Shown here: positions 35,910 to 44,754 of the stretch, piece by piece
How the letters are laid out: each line of letters begins with the position of its first letter
How positions within the stretch are numbered: position 1 is the first letter of the stretch
NCBI GenBank assembly: GCA_903835255.1
Contig: CAILMI010000013.1
Coordinates: 26,453 to 90,452, forward strand
Length of the DNA: 64,000 nucleotides
Source: an uncultured Verrucomicrobia subdivision 3 bacterium
GTDB taxonomy: Bacteria; Verrucomicrobiota; Verrucomicrobiia; Limisphaerales; UBA11358
Direction: 5' to 3'
Notes under the pieces: model-generated
The model's input: the letters and a program-made list of their open reading frames with translations, nothing else
Told to the model about the DNA's origin: nothing
Database searches by the model: none
Made by a program: the position numbers and the translations under genes

Positions 35910-36755
35910 TCAGGACGCGCTTTCCCCGACTTGGAATCGCACGAAGCGGCGGATCGTGATTTCATCGCCCAACTGCTTGGCGATTTGAGCGACGTGCTCC
36001 TTGACGTTGACTTCGGAGTTGCGCTTCACAAAACCCTGGTCCACGAGGCAGTGGGTCTGGAAAAATTTATCCATCACGCCCTGCAGAATCTTCTCCATCG
36101 CCTGCGGCGGCTTGCCTTTGAGACGGTCGGATTGAGCAGCGATCTCGCGTTCCTTGGCGATGATTTCCGGGGATACCTGCTCACGGGAAACCGCGTGGGG
36201 ATGACCCGCCGCGATCTGCAGCGTGATGTCGCGCACCAGCTGTTTGAATTCTTCCTTCGCCGTCGTCTCCGGTTTGCCGGCCCCCACTTCCACCAGCACG
36301 CCGACCTTGGCGCCAGTGTGGATATAGGCTGCCACGAGCCCGTTGCCGCTGACTTCGATGCGCTGATGCCGTGAAATCAGGATATTTTCGCCCATCTTCG
36401 CCACGACAGCGACGCGATCGGCCTCGAGGTTTGCATTCGGATCGGCCGCGAGTTTGCGGGCGATCTCATCGCAGAAGGCCCGGAAGCTTTCGTTCTTAGC
36501 CACGAAGTCCGTCTCGCAATTGATTTCCACCAGCAACCCGACTTTTGCGCCGGGCTGGATATGCTGGGCAATGACGCCCTCGTTTGCAGCGCGGCTCGCT
36601 TTTTTCTCAGCGGAGGCGATGCCCTTCTTGCGGAGATAATCCATGGCGGCTTGAATATCGCCCCCCACCTCCACGAGCGCTTTTTTGCAGTCCATCAAGC
36701 CCGCGCCCGTCATTTCGCGAAGCTTGCCCACATTTGCAGCAGTGATTTCAGCCAT
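35910..36755 (-). CDS. tsf: Elongation factor Ts
   Basis: 281 residues, family length. It is the nucleotide exchange factor for EF-Tu. The N-terminal UBA-like domain is ITAANVGKLREMTGAGLMDC, KKALVE; the core shows INCETDFVAKNESFRAFCDE near 80. The ribosome site TAGGAA lies ahead of the ATG at 36755. It follows rpsB by 67 bp and shares its terminator. Confidence 0.97.
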   Translation of the reverse strand: MAEITAANVGKLREMTGAGLMDCKKALVEVGGDIQAAMDYLRKKGIASAEKKASRAANEGVIAQHIQPGAKVGLLVEINCETDFVAKNESFRAFCDEIARKLAADPNANLEADRVAVVAKMGENILISRHQRIEVSGNGLVAAYIHTGAKVGVLVEVGAGKPETTAKEEFKQLVRDITLQIAAGHPHAVSREQVSPEIIAKEREIAAQSDRLKGKPPQAMEKILQGVMDKFFQTHCLVDQGFVKRNSEVNVKEHVAQIAKQLGDEITIRRFVRFQVGESAS

Positions 36756-36822
36756 AAAAATTCCTAAAAGTTCTCAGTTGAAAGTAAGGGCGGAGACTTG
36801 AATTCAAGTCTCCGCCCACCGA

Positions 36823-37605
36823 TTAAGCTTGGACCGGGGCCTCGGCGGGAGCAGCGGCGGCCGGCTGCCCTTCGGCGGCTGCCGTTTCCGCAGCATCCAC
36901 CTTGCGCGCGCGCTTCGCCTCAAATTCCGCCTGCGCCTGGGTGATGACCTGGGAGACCGTGGCCATGATCATTCGCACGGAACGGATGGCGTCGTCGTTG
37001 GACGCGATAGGATAGGTCACCAGGTCGGGATCGCAGTTGGTGTCCACGAGGGCGACGATGGGGATTTTGAGCTTGCGCGCTTCTGCCACGGCGTTGTGTT
37101 CGCGCTTGATGTCCACGATGAACAAGACGGCGGGGTGCTTGTCCATCATGCTGATGCCGTCGAAATACTTATGGAGCCGGGCAGATTCGCGGTGAATCAT
37201 GGCCTGCTCCTGCTTGACGTAGTTGTTAATGGAACCGTCCGCATCCATCTTTTCAATCTCCTTCATCCGCTTGATGGAGGTCTTGACGGTGTTGAAATTG
37301 GTCATCGTGCCGCCCAGCCAGCGTTCGGTGACATAAAATTGGCCGCATTCCTTGGCGGTTTCCTTGACGCACTGCTGCGCCTGCTTCTTGGTGCCGACAA
37401 ACAGGACTTTCCCGCCCCGGCGAACCGTCGCCGCCAGAAACTCGCACGCGGCATCGAGCTGCACGACCGTCTTGCTCAGGTCGATGATATGGATGCCATT
37501 GCGCGCGTCGAAGATGAAAGGCTTCATCTTGGGATTCCAACGCTTGGTTTGATGTCCGAAATGGACGCCGCTTTCCAACAGTTCTTTTACGCCGATGCTG
37601 ATCAT
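36823..37605 (-). CDS. rpsB: Ribosomal protein S2
   Basis: 260 residues from the ATG at 37605 (MISIGVKELLESGVHFGHQT), chosen because AAAGGA lies just ahead and because homologs start here; the open frame to 37728 is not needed. Signatures RWNPKMKPFIF and VDTNCDPDLVTYPIASNDDA are present. The C-terminus has an Ala/Glu/Pro-rich extension. It starts the rpsB-tsf operon. Confidence 0.97.
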   Translation of the reverse strand: MISIGVKELLESGVHFGHQTKRWNPKMKPFIFDARNGIHIIDLSKTVVQLDAACEFLAATVRRGGKVLFVGTKKQAQQCVKETAKECGQFYVTERWLGGTMTNFNTVKTSIKRMKEIEKMDADGSINNYVKQEQAMIHRESARLHKYFDGISMMDKHPAVLFIVDIKREHNAVAEARKLKIPIVALVDTNCDPDLVTYPIASNDDAIRSVRMIMATVSQVITQAQAEFEAKRARKVDAAETAAAEGQPAAAAPAEAPVQA

Positions 37606-37853
37606 TTTTTTCCTTTGGTTAAAACTCTGGCGTCCGCCCTGCGGACTCCACAGCATCCCGCGGAACACGGGATTGTTTTGGATGTTGTTAGGGTCCGCCC
37701 GCGCACCGTTAGGAGCGTCAGGCCGCATCCACTCGATGCGAACAGGACCGTTTCACCCCCCGCCGACTCCAGCGAAAGGGTCGCAAAAGCTATCAGGAAA
37801 ACACCCCATGGCAACAGCTTTTTTTGGACCCGCTTTTGGAACTCGAGCGCCAT
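37602..37853 (-). CDS. Possible small secreted ORF ahead of rpsB
   Basis: 83 codons from an ATG at 37853 (MALEFQKRVQKKLLPWGVFL), with a signal-like hydrophobic segment (LLPWGVFLIAFATLSLESAG). Its stop overlaps the rpsB start by ATGA. It has no recognisable domain and lies where the rpsB promoter or leader is expected. It may be chance; the rest of the 330-bp gap to the tRNA shows no other gene. Confidence 0.25.
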   Translation of the reverse strand: MALEFQKRVQKKLLPWGVFLIAFATLSLESAGGETVLFASSGCGLTLLTVRGRTLTTSKTIPCSAGCCGVRRADARVLTKGKK

Positions 37854-37895
37854 TGCGCCCTGAGCCGGCCGGCCGGGTTCGTTTTTCCGTCCGGC

Positions 37896-37924
37896 TTGAC
37901 GGCGGGTTGGCAACCTGTCAGGAT
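37896..37924 (+). promoter_or_regulatory. Candidate promoter of tRNA-Thr
   Basis: TTGACG at 37896-37901, 17-bp spacer, CAGGAT at 37919-37924; the tRNA starts 11 bp later. Confidence 0.45.
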
Positions 37925-37935
37925 TTCCGGCCGGT

Positions 37936-38011
37936 GCCAGCATAGCTCAGTTGGTAGAGCAGGTCATTCGTAATGATCAGGTCATCGGTTCGAGTCCGAT
38001 TGCTGGCTCCA
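37936..38011 (+). tRNA. tRNA-Thr (anticodon CGT)
   Basis: 76 nt. Acceptor arms GCCAGCA (37936-37942) and TGCTGGC (38001-38007) pair fully, discriminator T, and CCA is encoded. D-arm AGCTCAGTTGGTAGAGC; anticodon loop TTCGTAA gives CGU, reading ACG; T-arm GGTTCGAGTCC. Confidence 0.96.
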
Positions 38012-38145
38012 GTTTTCCCCTTTCACCCCGCGGCCCCCCGCGGATTTCAGCCATGGCCCCCATTTTTAGATCAACCCAGAACCCCCTCCGACGCGGTTGA
38101 AAAACCCGGCAGGGCTGGCATAATGGCTGGCACAGCGCGGACACA

Positions 38146-39375
38146 ATGCCTATCGTGTCGCGAAATAAGAACATGCAACTTGAAACCCAGAACGCCCCGA
38201 GCCGACTCTGGAAAGGAATAACCCTTGCGCTGCTTCTATTGGGCTCAGGCGGGGTGTCCCTACCGATGACCTGCGGCGCCGAGTCCGTCCCGGACGCGGG
38301 TGGAGTAAAGCTCAAGCGATGGGTCCTCTCCAATTATGTGGCGATCGTCGATGCGACCTATCAGGACACGGTGGCGGCCACGAAAGAGCTGAGCGCGGCC
38401 ATCGGGAATCTCGCGACGGCGCCGGCCGAATCCACCTTGACCGCCGCGCGCAACGCCTGGCTGGCCGCCCGGGTGTGCTATTCGCAATCAGAAGCCTTCC
38501 GATTTTATGACGGCCCCATCGACCAACTGGAGGGACAGATCAATTCTTGGCCGATCGACGAAAACTACATTGATTACGTCGCCGGAGATGCCGGGGCGGG
38601 CCTCATCAACTCCGTCTCCAACTACCCCGTCCTCTCCCGGGATTTGATTCTGGCGCTCAATCAAAAGGAGGGCAAAAAAAACATCAGCACCGGATTTCAC
38701 GCCATTGAATTCCTGCTCTGGGGCCAGCCCGTGGAGCCCGGAGCGGGCAAGCGGTCGTGGCGCGATTATACCGACGGCGCACCACATGCGGAGCGCCGCC
38801 GCCAATACCTGCGCCTGGTCACCGACCTGCTGGTGGAAAATCTGGAGGCCATCGCCGCAGACTGGGCCGGGGGTGTGGCCAGCAATTACCGGTCGCACTT
38901 TCTGGCGCTGGAACCCGATGCGGCGCTGGCGCACATGCTAAAGGGAATCGGTGCCCTGAGCGGGCCGGAAATGGCGGGCGAACGCCTGACCAGCGCCTAC
39001 GAAACCCGCGAGCGCGAGGAGCAACAGGATTGTTTCAGCGATAATTCCCGCAACGATTTAATCGATGACGCCCTCGGCATTCAAAATGTCTATTTCGGAA
39101 ATTACCGCAGCCCTCGCGGCCGGAACATCCAGGGCCCCGGACTTCACGATCTCCTGCTGCGGGCCGATCCGGAATTCGCCGGAACGATGGCTGCGCAGAT
39201 TCACGCTGCCGTCGCCGCCGCCCGCGCCCTCCCGCCGATTTTCGATCAGGCTCTGCTCGGCCCGAAAACGGCCCCCGGCCGAGTGGCCATCAAGGCCGCT
39301 ATCCAGGCATTTCAAGCCGAGAGCGACCTGATTGCCCGGGCGGCGGGCAAACTCGCGCTCAAGCTCAACCTATGA
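38146..39375 (+). CDS. Imelysin-family (peptidase M75) protein
   Basis: 409 residues; the ATG at 38173 is an alternative start. Signal segment WKGITLALLLLGSGGVSLPM. The imelysin motif is GFHAIEFLLWGQ near residue 182 (HxxE), with NSWPIDENYIDYV before it. Imelysins are periplasmic or outer-membrane proteins tied to iron uptake; proteolysis is doubtful. It overlaps the di-haem gene by ATGA, a pairing seen in many Gram-negatives. Confidence 0.92.
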   Translation: MPIVSRNKNMQLETQNAPSRLWKGITLALLLLGSGGVSLPMTCGAESVPDAGGVKLKRWVLSNYVAIVDATYQDTVAATKELSAAIGNLATAPAESTLTAARNAWLAARVCYSQSEAFRFYDGPIDQLEGQINSWPIDENYIDYVAGDAGAGLINSVSNYPVLSRDLILALNQKEGKKNISTGFHAIEFLLWGQPVEPGAGKRSWRDYTDGAPHAERRRQYLRLVTDLLVENLEAIAADWAGGVASNYRSHFLALEPDAALAHMLKGIGALSGPEMAGERLTSAYETREREEQQDCFSDNSRNDLIDDALGIQNVYFGNYRSPRGRNIQGPGLHDLLLRADPEFAGTMAAQIHAAVAAARALPPIFDQALLGPKTAPGRVAIKAAIQAFQAESDLIARAAGKLALKLNL

Positions 39376-40790
39376 CAGGACTGAACCCACTCACGGCTGG
39401 CTGGATCCGCCTTCTGACGGTTGCCGGGCTGGCCGCGTCCCTGATCGGATGGGCCGCCGCGCCCCAGGACATCCCCCGCGCCGAACCGGGCGAGGAACTT
39501 TCCGGCGGCAGCACCACGGTATTTGACGCATCGCCCAAGGCGTTCGGTTTTCCGGCGCGCAACATGCAGGATGAAGAGCACCGCTCCGCATTTTTCGTTG
39601 GGCACTCCTTTTTCAATAACAACTGGGTCGTGGCCCCGGGCGCCACGGCCGGGCGCGACGGGTTGGGACCGCTGTTCAATACGCGCTCCTGTTCCGCCTG
39701 CCATGCAGACGACGGGCGCAGCCGTCCGCCCGAACCCGGTCAGCCCATGACCAGCATGTTCCTGCGCCTGAGTATTCCTGGCTCCGGACCGCACCGCGCC
39801 CCCCTTCCCGACCCGGTTTACGGGGGCCAGATTCAGGGCCAAGCCATACCGGGAGTGCCACCCGAAGCGGAGGTTTTTGTCACTTACACCGAGATCCCGG
39901 GTGCGTTTGCCGACGGCGAACACTTCTCCCTGCGAAAGCCGGAGTACACTATCACCCGACCTGGGTATGGCCCTTTCGCCGCCGGACTGCTGACCTCCCC
40001 GCGCGTTGCGCCGGTTATGATGGGGACGGGCCTACTGGAAACCGTTCCGGAGGAAACCCTGAGGGCGCTGGCTGCGGAACAGAAACGCGGGGGCCATGGC
40101 ATTGCTGGACACATCAATACCGTCTGGGATAGCGCCTTGGGAAAATCCGCGCCCGGCCGGTTCGGCTGGAAATCCGAGCAGCCGACCGTGCGGCAACAGG
40201 TTGCCGCGGCCTTCAACGGCGACATCGGCATTACCTCCTCCCTGGCGCCCGCTGAAAATCACACGGCAGCGGAGACGGCTTGCGCCAATAAAGCTTCGGG
40301 CGGCCACCCTGAAATCAGCGAGGACATATTCAATGCCGTCGTGATGTACACCCGGACCCTGGCCGTCCCCGCGCGGCGGGGCTGGACCAATCCCGCCGTG
40401 CTGCGCGGCAAAGGCCTGTTCACCCGGATCGGGTGCGCGACGTGTCATGTTCCCCAATTGCAAACCGGCGATTCCGATCTGCCCGAATTATCCCATCAAA
40501 CCATCCGGCCCTACACCGACCTGCTGCTGCACGATTTGGGCGAGGGACTGGCGGATCACCGCCCGGTATTCGACGCCGGCGGCCGGGACTGGCGGACCCC
40601 GCCGCTGTGGGGCATCGGGCTGGTCTCCAAGGTGAATCGTCACACGTGCTTCCTGCACGACGGCCGCGCGCGAAACAGCGCCGAGGCCATTCTATGGCAC
40701 GGCGGCGAGGCGGAAGCCGCCCGGGAACAGTTCCGCACCCTGCCGAAAGCCGACCGGGCCGCGCTGCTGGATTTTCTGGAATCGCTCTGA
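39372..40790 (+). CDS. Di-haem oxidoreductase (COG3488 type)
   Basis: 472 residues with an N-terminal membrane anchor or signal (WIRLLTVAGLAASLIGWAAA). Two c-type haem sites: SCSACH near residue 105 and GCATCH near 355. Later segments (HDLGEGLADHRP, PPLWGIGL, FLHDGRARNSAEAILWHGGE) are the family core, which resembles di-haem peroxidases. It partners the upstream imelysin; together they are proposed to handle iron at the envelope, but the reaction is not known. Confidence 0.92.
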   Translation: MTGLNPLTAGWIRLLTVAGLAASLIGWAAAPQDIPRAEPGEELSGGSTTVFDASPKAFGFPARNMQDEEHRSAFFVGHSFFNNNWVVAPGATAGRDGLGPLFNTRSCSACHADDGRSRPPEPGQPMTSMFLRLSIPGSGPHRAPLPDPVYGGQIQGQAIPGVPPEAEVFVTYTEIPGAFADGEHFSLRKPEYTITRPGYGPFAAGLLTSPRVAPVMMGTGLLETVPEETLRALAAEQKRGGHGIAGHINTVWDSALGKSAPGRFGWKSEQPTVRQQVAAAFNGDIGITSSLAPAENHTAAETACANKASGGHPEISEDIFNAVVMYTRTLAVPARRGWTNPAVLRGKGLFTRIGCATCHVPQLQTGDSDLPELSHQTIRPYTDLLLHDLGEGLADHRPVFDAGGRDWRTPPLWGIGLVSKVNRHTCFLHDGRARNSAEAILWHGGEAEAAREQFRTLPKADRAALLDFLESL

Positions 40791-40890
40791 CCGCCGCAGG
40801 GCTCCGGGTATATGGCCCTGAATCCGTTGGCGCCCGGCATCAGTTTCGCCTTTTGCTTTCGGGCGCCGCGCCTTAATGTTCGGGCCGTTC

Positions 40891-42297
40891 ATGGGCTTAA
40901 AACTCTACAACACGCTGTCCCGCTCCATCCAGGAGTTCACCCCGCTGACCCCGCCGCACGTGGGGATGTATTGCTGCGGGCCGACCGTTTATGACTTCGC
41001 GCACATCGGCAACTGGCGCACCTTTGTCTTCGCCGATCTGGTCCGCCGCACGCTGGAGTTTTCCGGCTACGCGGTGCGGCATGTCATGAACATCACCGAC
41101 ATCGAGGACAAGATCATCCGGCGCGTCCGGGAATCGGGCACCACGCTGCGCGAGTTCACCGGCCCGTTCGAGACCGCCTTCCTCGAGGACTTGAAATCGC
41201 TCGGCTGCCGGGAGCCCCATGTCCAGCCGCGCGCCACCGACTATCTGGCGGAGATCATTGCCCTCATCCAGAAGCTCATGGACCGCGGCCTGGCCTACCG
41301 CGCGGCGGACGGCTCAGTTTATTTTTCCATCGCCAAATACCAGGGCTGCGGCTGCCATTACGGGCAGCTGCTCAAACTCAATTTCGAGGAGATGCGCCCG
41401 GGCGAACGCGTGGCCGCCGATGAATACGCCAAGGAATCCGTGGCCGACTTCGCGCTGTGGAAAGCGCGCGTGCCGGAAGATGGTGCCGTTTTCTGGCAAA
41501 GCCCCTTTGGCGAAGGCCGGCCCGGCTGGCACATCGAGTGCAGCGCCATGAGCCTGAAGGTGCTGGGCGAAAGCTTCGACCTGCACCTCGGCGGCGAGGA
41601 CCTGAAATTCCCGCATCACGAGGACGAAATCGCCCAGAGCGAGGGGGCGACCGGCAAGCCGTTCGTGAAATACTGGCTGCACGGCGCCCACCTGCTCGTC
41701 GAAGGCAGGAAGATGAGCAAATCGCTCGGGAATTTTTTCACCCTGCGCGATCTGATGGCGCGGGGGTTCACCGGCCGCGAGGTGCGTTACCTGCTGCTCA
41801 CCGCCCACTATCGGGAAACATTCAACTTCACGCTGGACGGTTTGGCGGGCGCAAAGACGGCGCTGGCCCGCATCGATGAATGCGTCAGCAAATTACGCGC
41901 GCTGAGCGGCCCGTCAGCGACCGCACCCGCGGGATCGGACATTCCGCTCCTAGCCAACTTCACTGCCGCGATTTCAGACGACCTGAACATCTCCGCCGCC
42001 TGGGGCGCAGTTTTCGAGTGGGTGCGGGAGACCAACAAAAAGCTGGCGGACAACGCCCTGAGTCCCGCCGAGGCGGCCGCGCACCTGGCCGCCTGGACGA
42101 AAATCGACGGGGTCCTCGGCGTCAGCCTGAAGACGGAGGCGGAAATTCCAGAGTCCATCTTGGCTCTGGCCGGGGCGCGGACCGAGGCCAAAAAAGCCCG
42201 GGATTTCAAGCGATCCGACGAGATCCGCAATGAGCTCAAAGCCTTGGGCTGGATGATTGAAGACTCCCCCAGCGGCATTAAACTGAAAAAAATCTGA
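40891..42297 (+). CDS. cysS: Cysteinyl-tRNA synthetase
   Basis: 468 residues from the ATG at 40891 (MGLKLYNTLSRSIQEF), which fits the family; 40876 adds five residues. Class I synthetase: HIGN signature in FAHIGNWR, zinc ligand Cys in YCCGPTVYD, KMSKSLGNFFTL near 280, and GWHIECSAM with the Cys/His zinc ligands. It charges tRNA-Cys. A second catalytic role in persulfide formation is known for the family. Confidence 0.97.
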   Translation: MGLKLYNTLSRSIQEFTPLTPPHVGMYCCGPTVYDFAHIGNWRTFVFADLVRRTLEFSGYAVRHVMNITDIEDKIIRRVRESGTTLREFTGPFETAFLEDLKSLGCREPHVQPRATDYLAEIIALIQKLMDRGLAYRAADGSVYFSIAKYQGCGCHYGQLLKLNFEEMRPGERVAADEYAKESVADFALWKARVPEDGAVFWQSPFGEGRPGWHIECSAMSLKVLGESFDLHLGGEDLKFPHHEDEIAQSEGATGKPFVKYWLHGAHLLVEGRKMSKSLGNFFTLRDLMARGFTGREVRYLLLTAHYRETFNFTLDGLAGAKTALARIDECVSKLRALSGPSATAPAGSDIPLLANFTAAISDDLNISAAWGAVFEWVRETNKKLADNALSPAEAAAHLAAWTKIDGVLGVSLKTEAEIPESILALAGARTEAKKARDFKRSDEIRNELKALGWMIEDSPSGIKLKKI

Positions 42298-42376
42298 ACC
42301 CAAATCCCGCCGTGAAAAAAAACATCGCCCCGCTGTCCGTCGCGAATTGCTTTTTGTGCGTGTCGTCTTTTCACCC

Positions 42377-43024
42377 ATGAAAGGCGTGTTCATCACCTTT
42401 GAGGGCACGGAGGGGTGCGGCAAATCCACCCAGGTGCGCCTGCTGGCCGAACGCCTGACCGCCTTGGGCCATCGCGTCCGCACGCCCCGCGAACCGGGCG
42501 GCACGCCCGTCGGCGAGGAGATCCGGCACACGCTCAAGCACAGCCCGAACAACCACGCGATGACCGCCGAGGCCGAACTGCTGTTGATGAACGCCAGCCG
42601 CGCCCAGCTTGTCCGCGAGGTCATCCGGCCTGCGCTCGAGGCGGGGGAGATCGTCGTGTGCGACCGCTTTTACGATTCCACCACCGCCTATCAGGGGCAC
42701 GGTCGGCAGCTGGATCTGGAAGCGGTGCGCGCCGTCATCGAGTTCGCCGTCGGAGGGACCAAGCCTGACCTCACGCTGTTCCTGCAGGTGCCGCCGGAAG
42801 TCAGCGCGGCCCGCCTGCAGTCCCGGCAGTCCGCCCTCCCGCCCGTCCGGGACCGCATCGAGGAGGCGGACCAGGATTTTTTCGAGCGCGTGGCCCAGGG
42901 CTTTAGCATCATCGCCGCCCGCGAACCGCAGCGCGTGAAGGTCATCCCTGGCGCCCAGCCCGCGGAGGCGGTGAGCGACGCCATCTGGAAACAGGTCCAG
43001 CCGCTGCTGGCCGGCCGGCGCTGA
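42377..43024 (+). CDS. tmk: Thymidylate kinase
   Basis: 215 residues from the ATG at 42377 (MKGVFITFEGTEGCGKST); the frame to 42347 adds ten residues. P-loop EGTEGCGKST at 9-18, DR motif in VVCDRFYDSTTAYQGHGR near 97, and lid RLQSRQ. It phosphorylates dTMP to dTDP. It follows cysS by 79 bp. Confidence 0.96.
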   Translation: MKGVFITFEGTEGCGKSTQVRLLAERLTALGHRVRTPREPGGTPVGEEIRHTLKHSPNNHAMTAEAELLLMNASRAQLVREVIRPALEAGEIVVCDRFYDSTTAYQGHGRQLDLEAVRAVIEFAVGGTKPDLTLFLQVPPEVSAARLQSRQSALPPVRDRIEEADQDFFERVAQGFSIIAAREPQRVKVIPGAQPAEAVSDAIWKQVQPLLAGRR

Positions 43025-43063
43025 AGGCGCTTGCCGAATTTTCAAGAGCGAATACTTTGAACC

Positions 43064-43396
43064 ATGATTGAAAAAACGATTAGCGAGATTGAGGCGAAGA
43101 TTCACGGGTCCGGCTCCATCAGCCCGGAGCGCAAGACAGAATTGCTCCAGTTGCTCGGCACGCTGAAATCCGAGGTCGGCGCGCTCTCTCAAACCCACGG
43201 CGAACAGGCCAGCAGCATCGCCCACTTCGCCCGGACCTCCACCCACGAGGCCACCCGCCAGCAGCAAAACCCGCGCAGCCTCGAACTGTCCCTCAAAGGA
43301 TTGCGGTCCTCAGTGGAGGGCTTCGAACAGTCGCACCCCCGCTTGGTCCAGATCGTCAACAGCATCAGCAAGACCCTCGCGGATCTGGGCATCTAA
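43064..43396 (+). CDS. DUF4404-family protein
   Basis: 110 residues, all helical (ISEIEAKIHGSGSISPERKT; LKSEVGALSQTHGEQASSIA), cytoplasmic, acidic. The start and the C-terminal SLKGLRSSVEGFEQSHPRLV, then ISKTLADLGI, match DUF4404. No function is known. It follows tmk by 39 bp and may be co-transcribed. Confidence 0.82.
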   Translation: MIEKTISEIEAKIHGSGSISPERKTELLQLLGTLKSEVGALSQTHGEQASSIAHFARTSTHEATRQQQNPRSLELSLKGLRSSVEGFEQSHPRLVQIVNSISKTLADLGI

Positions 43397-43411
43397 ACGT
43401 CCGCCGCCCCG

Positions 43412-44050
43412 TTACTCCGCACCCGGTTCCAGCCGGGCAATGGCTGCCATGATTTCATCCGCGATTTCCTGATAGATCTCTTTGAGCCGCGCCTTAGAGC
43501 AGACTTGGGCCTCGGCGCGAAGCGTTTCAAAGGCCAAAGGGCGGCCATAGACCACACTCACACGGCGGAACCGGGGGATCTTATGCCGCCGGCCATAGGC
43601 TTCAAATGTCCCCAGCACGCGCACCGGCACCACTGGCGCCGTGGACTTGACGACCGTCAGCCCGATGCCCGACCGCGCCGGCTGCAGCTGGCCATCCACC
43701 GTCCGGGTGCCTTCCGGAAACAGGATGATTCCCCCGCCCTCCAGCAGCCGGTCCAAAATCATCCGCAATCCCGCCGCGCCTCCGCCCGAGCGATCCACCG
43801 GCACGGAATTCCAGGAGCGCAGCAACGCGCCCATAACGGGAAAGCGGAACAGACTTTCACGCGCCAAATAATGAAGATCGCGCGGCAGACCCGCACCCAC
43901 CAGCGGCGGGTCGAGGTAGCTCGCATGGTTGGAGGCCAGAATCACGCCGCCCTTCCGGGGCACATGATCCGCGCCATAAACGCGCCAGCGAAAACAGATC
44001 GCGAACAGCCCACGGAAGAAAATCCGCCCCAGCCAGTAGGACCAGTTCAT
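43412..44050 (-). CDS. plsC: 1-acyl-sn-glycerol-3-phosphate acyltransferase
   Basis: 212 residues. Catalytic HxxxxD as NHASYLDPP near residue 40 and substrate motif FPEGTRTVDGQL near 115, with GSVKAG-like PVVPVRVLG downstream. It acylates lysophosphatidic acid to phosphatidic acid in membrane lipid synthesis. Its start overlaps the cmk stop (ATGA). Confidence 0.93.
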   Translation of the reverse strand: MNWSYWLGRIFFRGLFAICFRWRVYGADHVPRKGGVILASNHASYLDPPLVGAGLPRDLHYLARESLFRFPVMGALLRSWNSVPVDRSGGGAAGLRMILDRLLEGGGIILFPEGTRTVDGQLQPARSGIGLTVVKSTAPVVPVRVLGTFEAYGRRHKIPRFRRVSVVYGRPLAFETLRAEAQVCSKARLKEIYQEIADEIMAAIARLEPGAE

Positions 44051-44754
44051 GCCCCCCCCAGCCGCAACCGGATTTCCGACAGCAGCAATTCGCTGGTCTG
44101 ATCGGAAGTCAGGCTCGAATTATTGATCACCTTCGCCCCCAGCGCGATCATCAAGGGCGCAGTGGCCCGCTGACTGTCGCGCTGGTCGCGCGCCGCTAGG
44201 TTTTCATTCACGCCGTCCGCCGTCCGCCGCTTGGTGCGCTCCTCCAGATGCGCATCCAGATAGAACTTGAAGTCCGTCTCTGGGAACACATTCGTGCCAA
44301 TGTCGCGCCCCTCCATCACCAAATCCCCGAACTGAATGCAGTCGCGCTGGGTCCGCTTCATCCAGTCGCGCACCTTTGACACGGTGGCCACGTGCGACAC
44401 CGCAGCGGCGGTCTCCGGCGTGCGGATCTCCTTCTCCGGAAAATAGCTGTCCACCAGCAGACGAACCCGGCGCAAGCCGTCCTCCTCCACGCAGCACAAA
44501 TCCGGCTTCCAACGGCGGCAGGCGGCGGCGACGGCCCGGGCGTCCTGCACGTCCACCTTGTGCTTGAGGCAATACCAGGCCAGCGTGCGATACATCGCGC
44601 CCGTGTCCACATACACATACCCCAGCGCCTTAGCTACCCGCTTGGAGTTGGTGCTTTTGCCGCTGGCACTCGTCCCGTCAATCGCTATGACAATTGGTTG
44701 TTTCAAAATAAATGATGTTGTTTCTAAAATCCGCCCCCCGGCAGCCGGACTCAC
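44047..44754 (-). CDS. cmk: Cytidylate kinase
   Basis: 235 residues from a GTG at 44754, which overlaps the aroA stop (GTGA). P-loop AIDGTSASGKST (24-35), then YVYVDTGAMYRTLAWYC, MEGRDIGTNVFPETDFKFYL and RTKRRTADG lid. It phosphorylates CMP and dCMP. A start at the internal TTG before KQPIVIAIDG is possible and would remove about 17 residues. Confidence 0.95.
   Translation of the reverse strand: MSPAAGGRILETTSFILKQPIVIAIDGTSASGKSTNSKRVAKALGYVYVDTGAMYRTLAWYCLKHKVDVQDARAVAAACRRWKPDLCCVEEDGLRRVRLLVDSYFPEKEIRTPETAAAVSHVATVSKVRDWMKRTQRDCIQFGDLVMEGRDIGTNVFPETDFKFYLDAHLEERTKRRTADGVNENLAARDQRDSQRATAPLMIALGAKVINNSSLTSDQTSELLLSEIRLRLGGA

Noticed and set aside
36829..37863. 344-residue plus-strand frame
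   Set aside because: Antisense shadow of rpsB.
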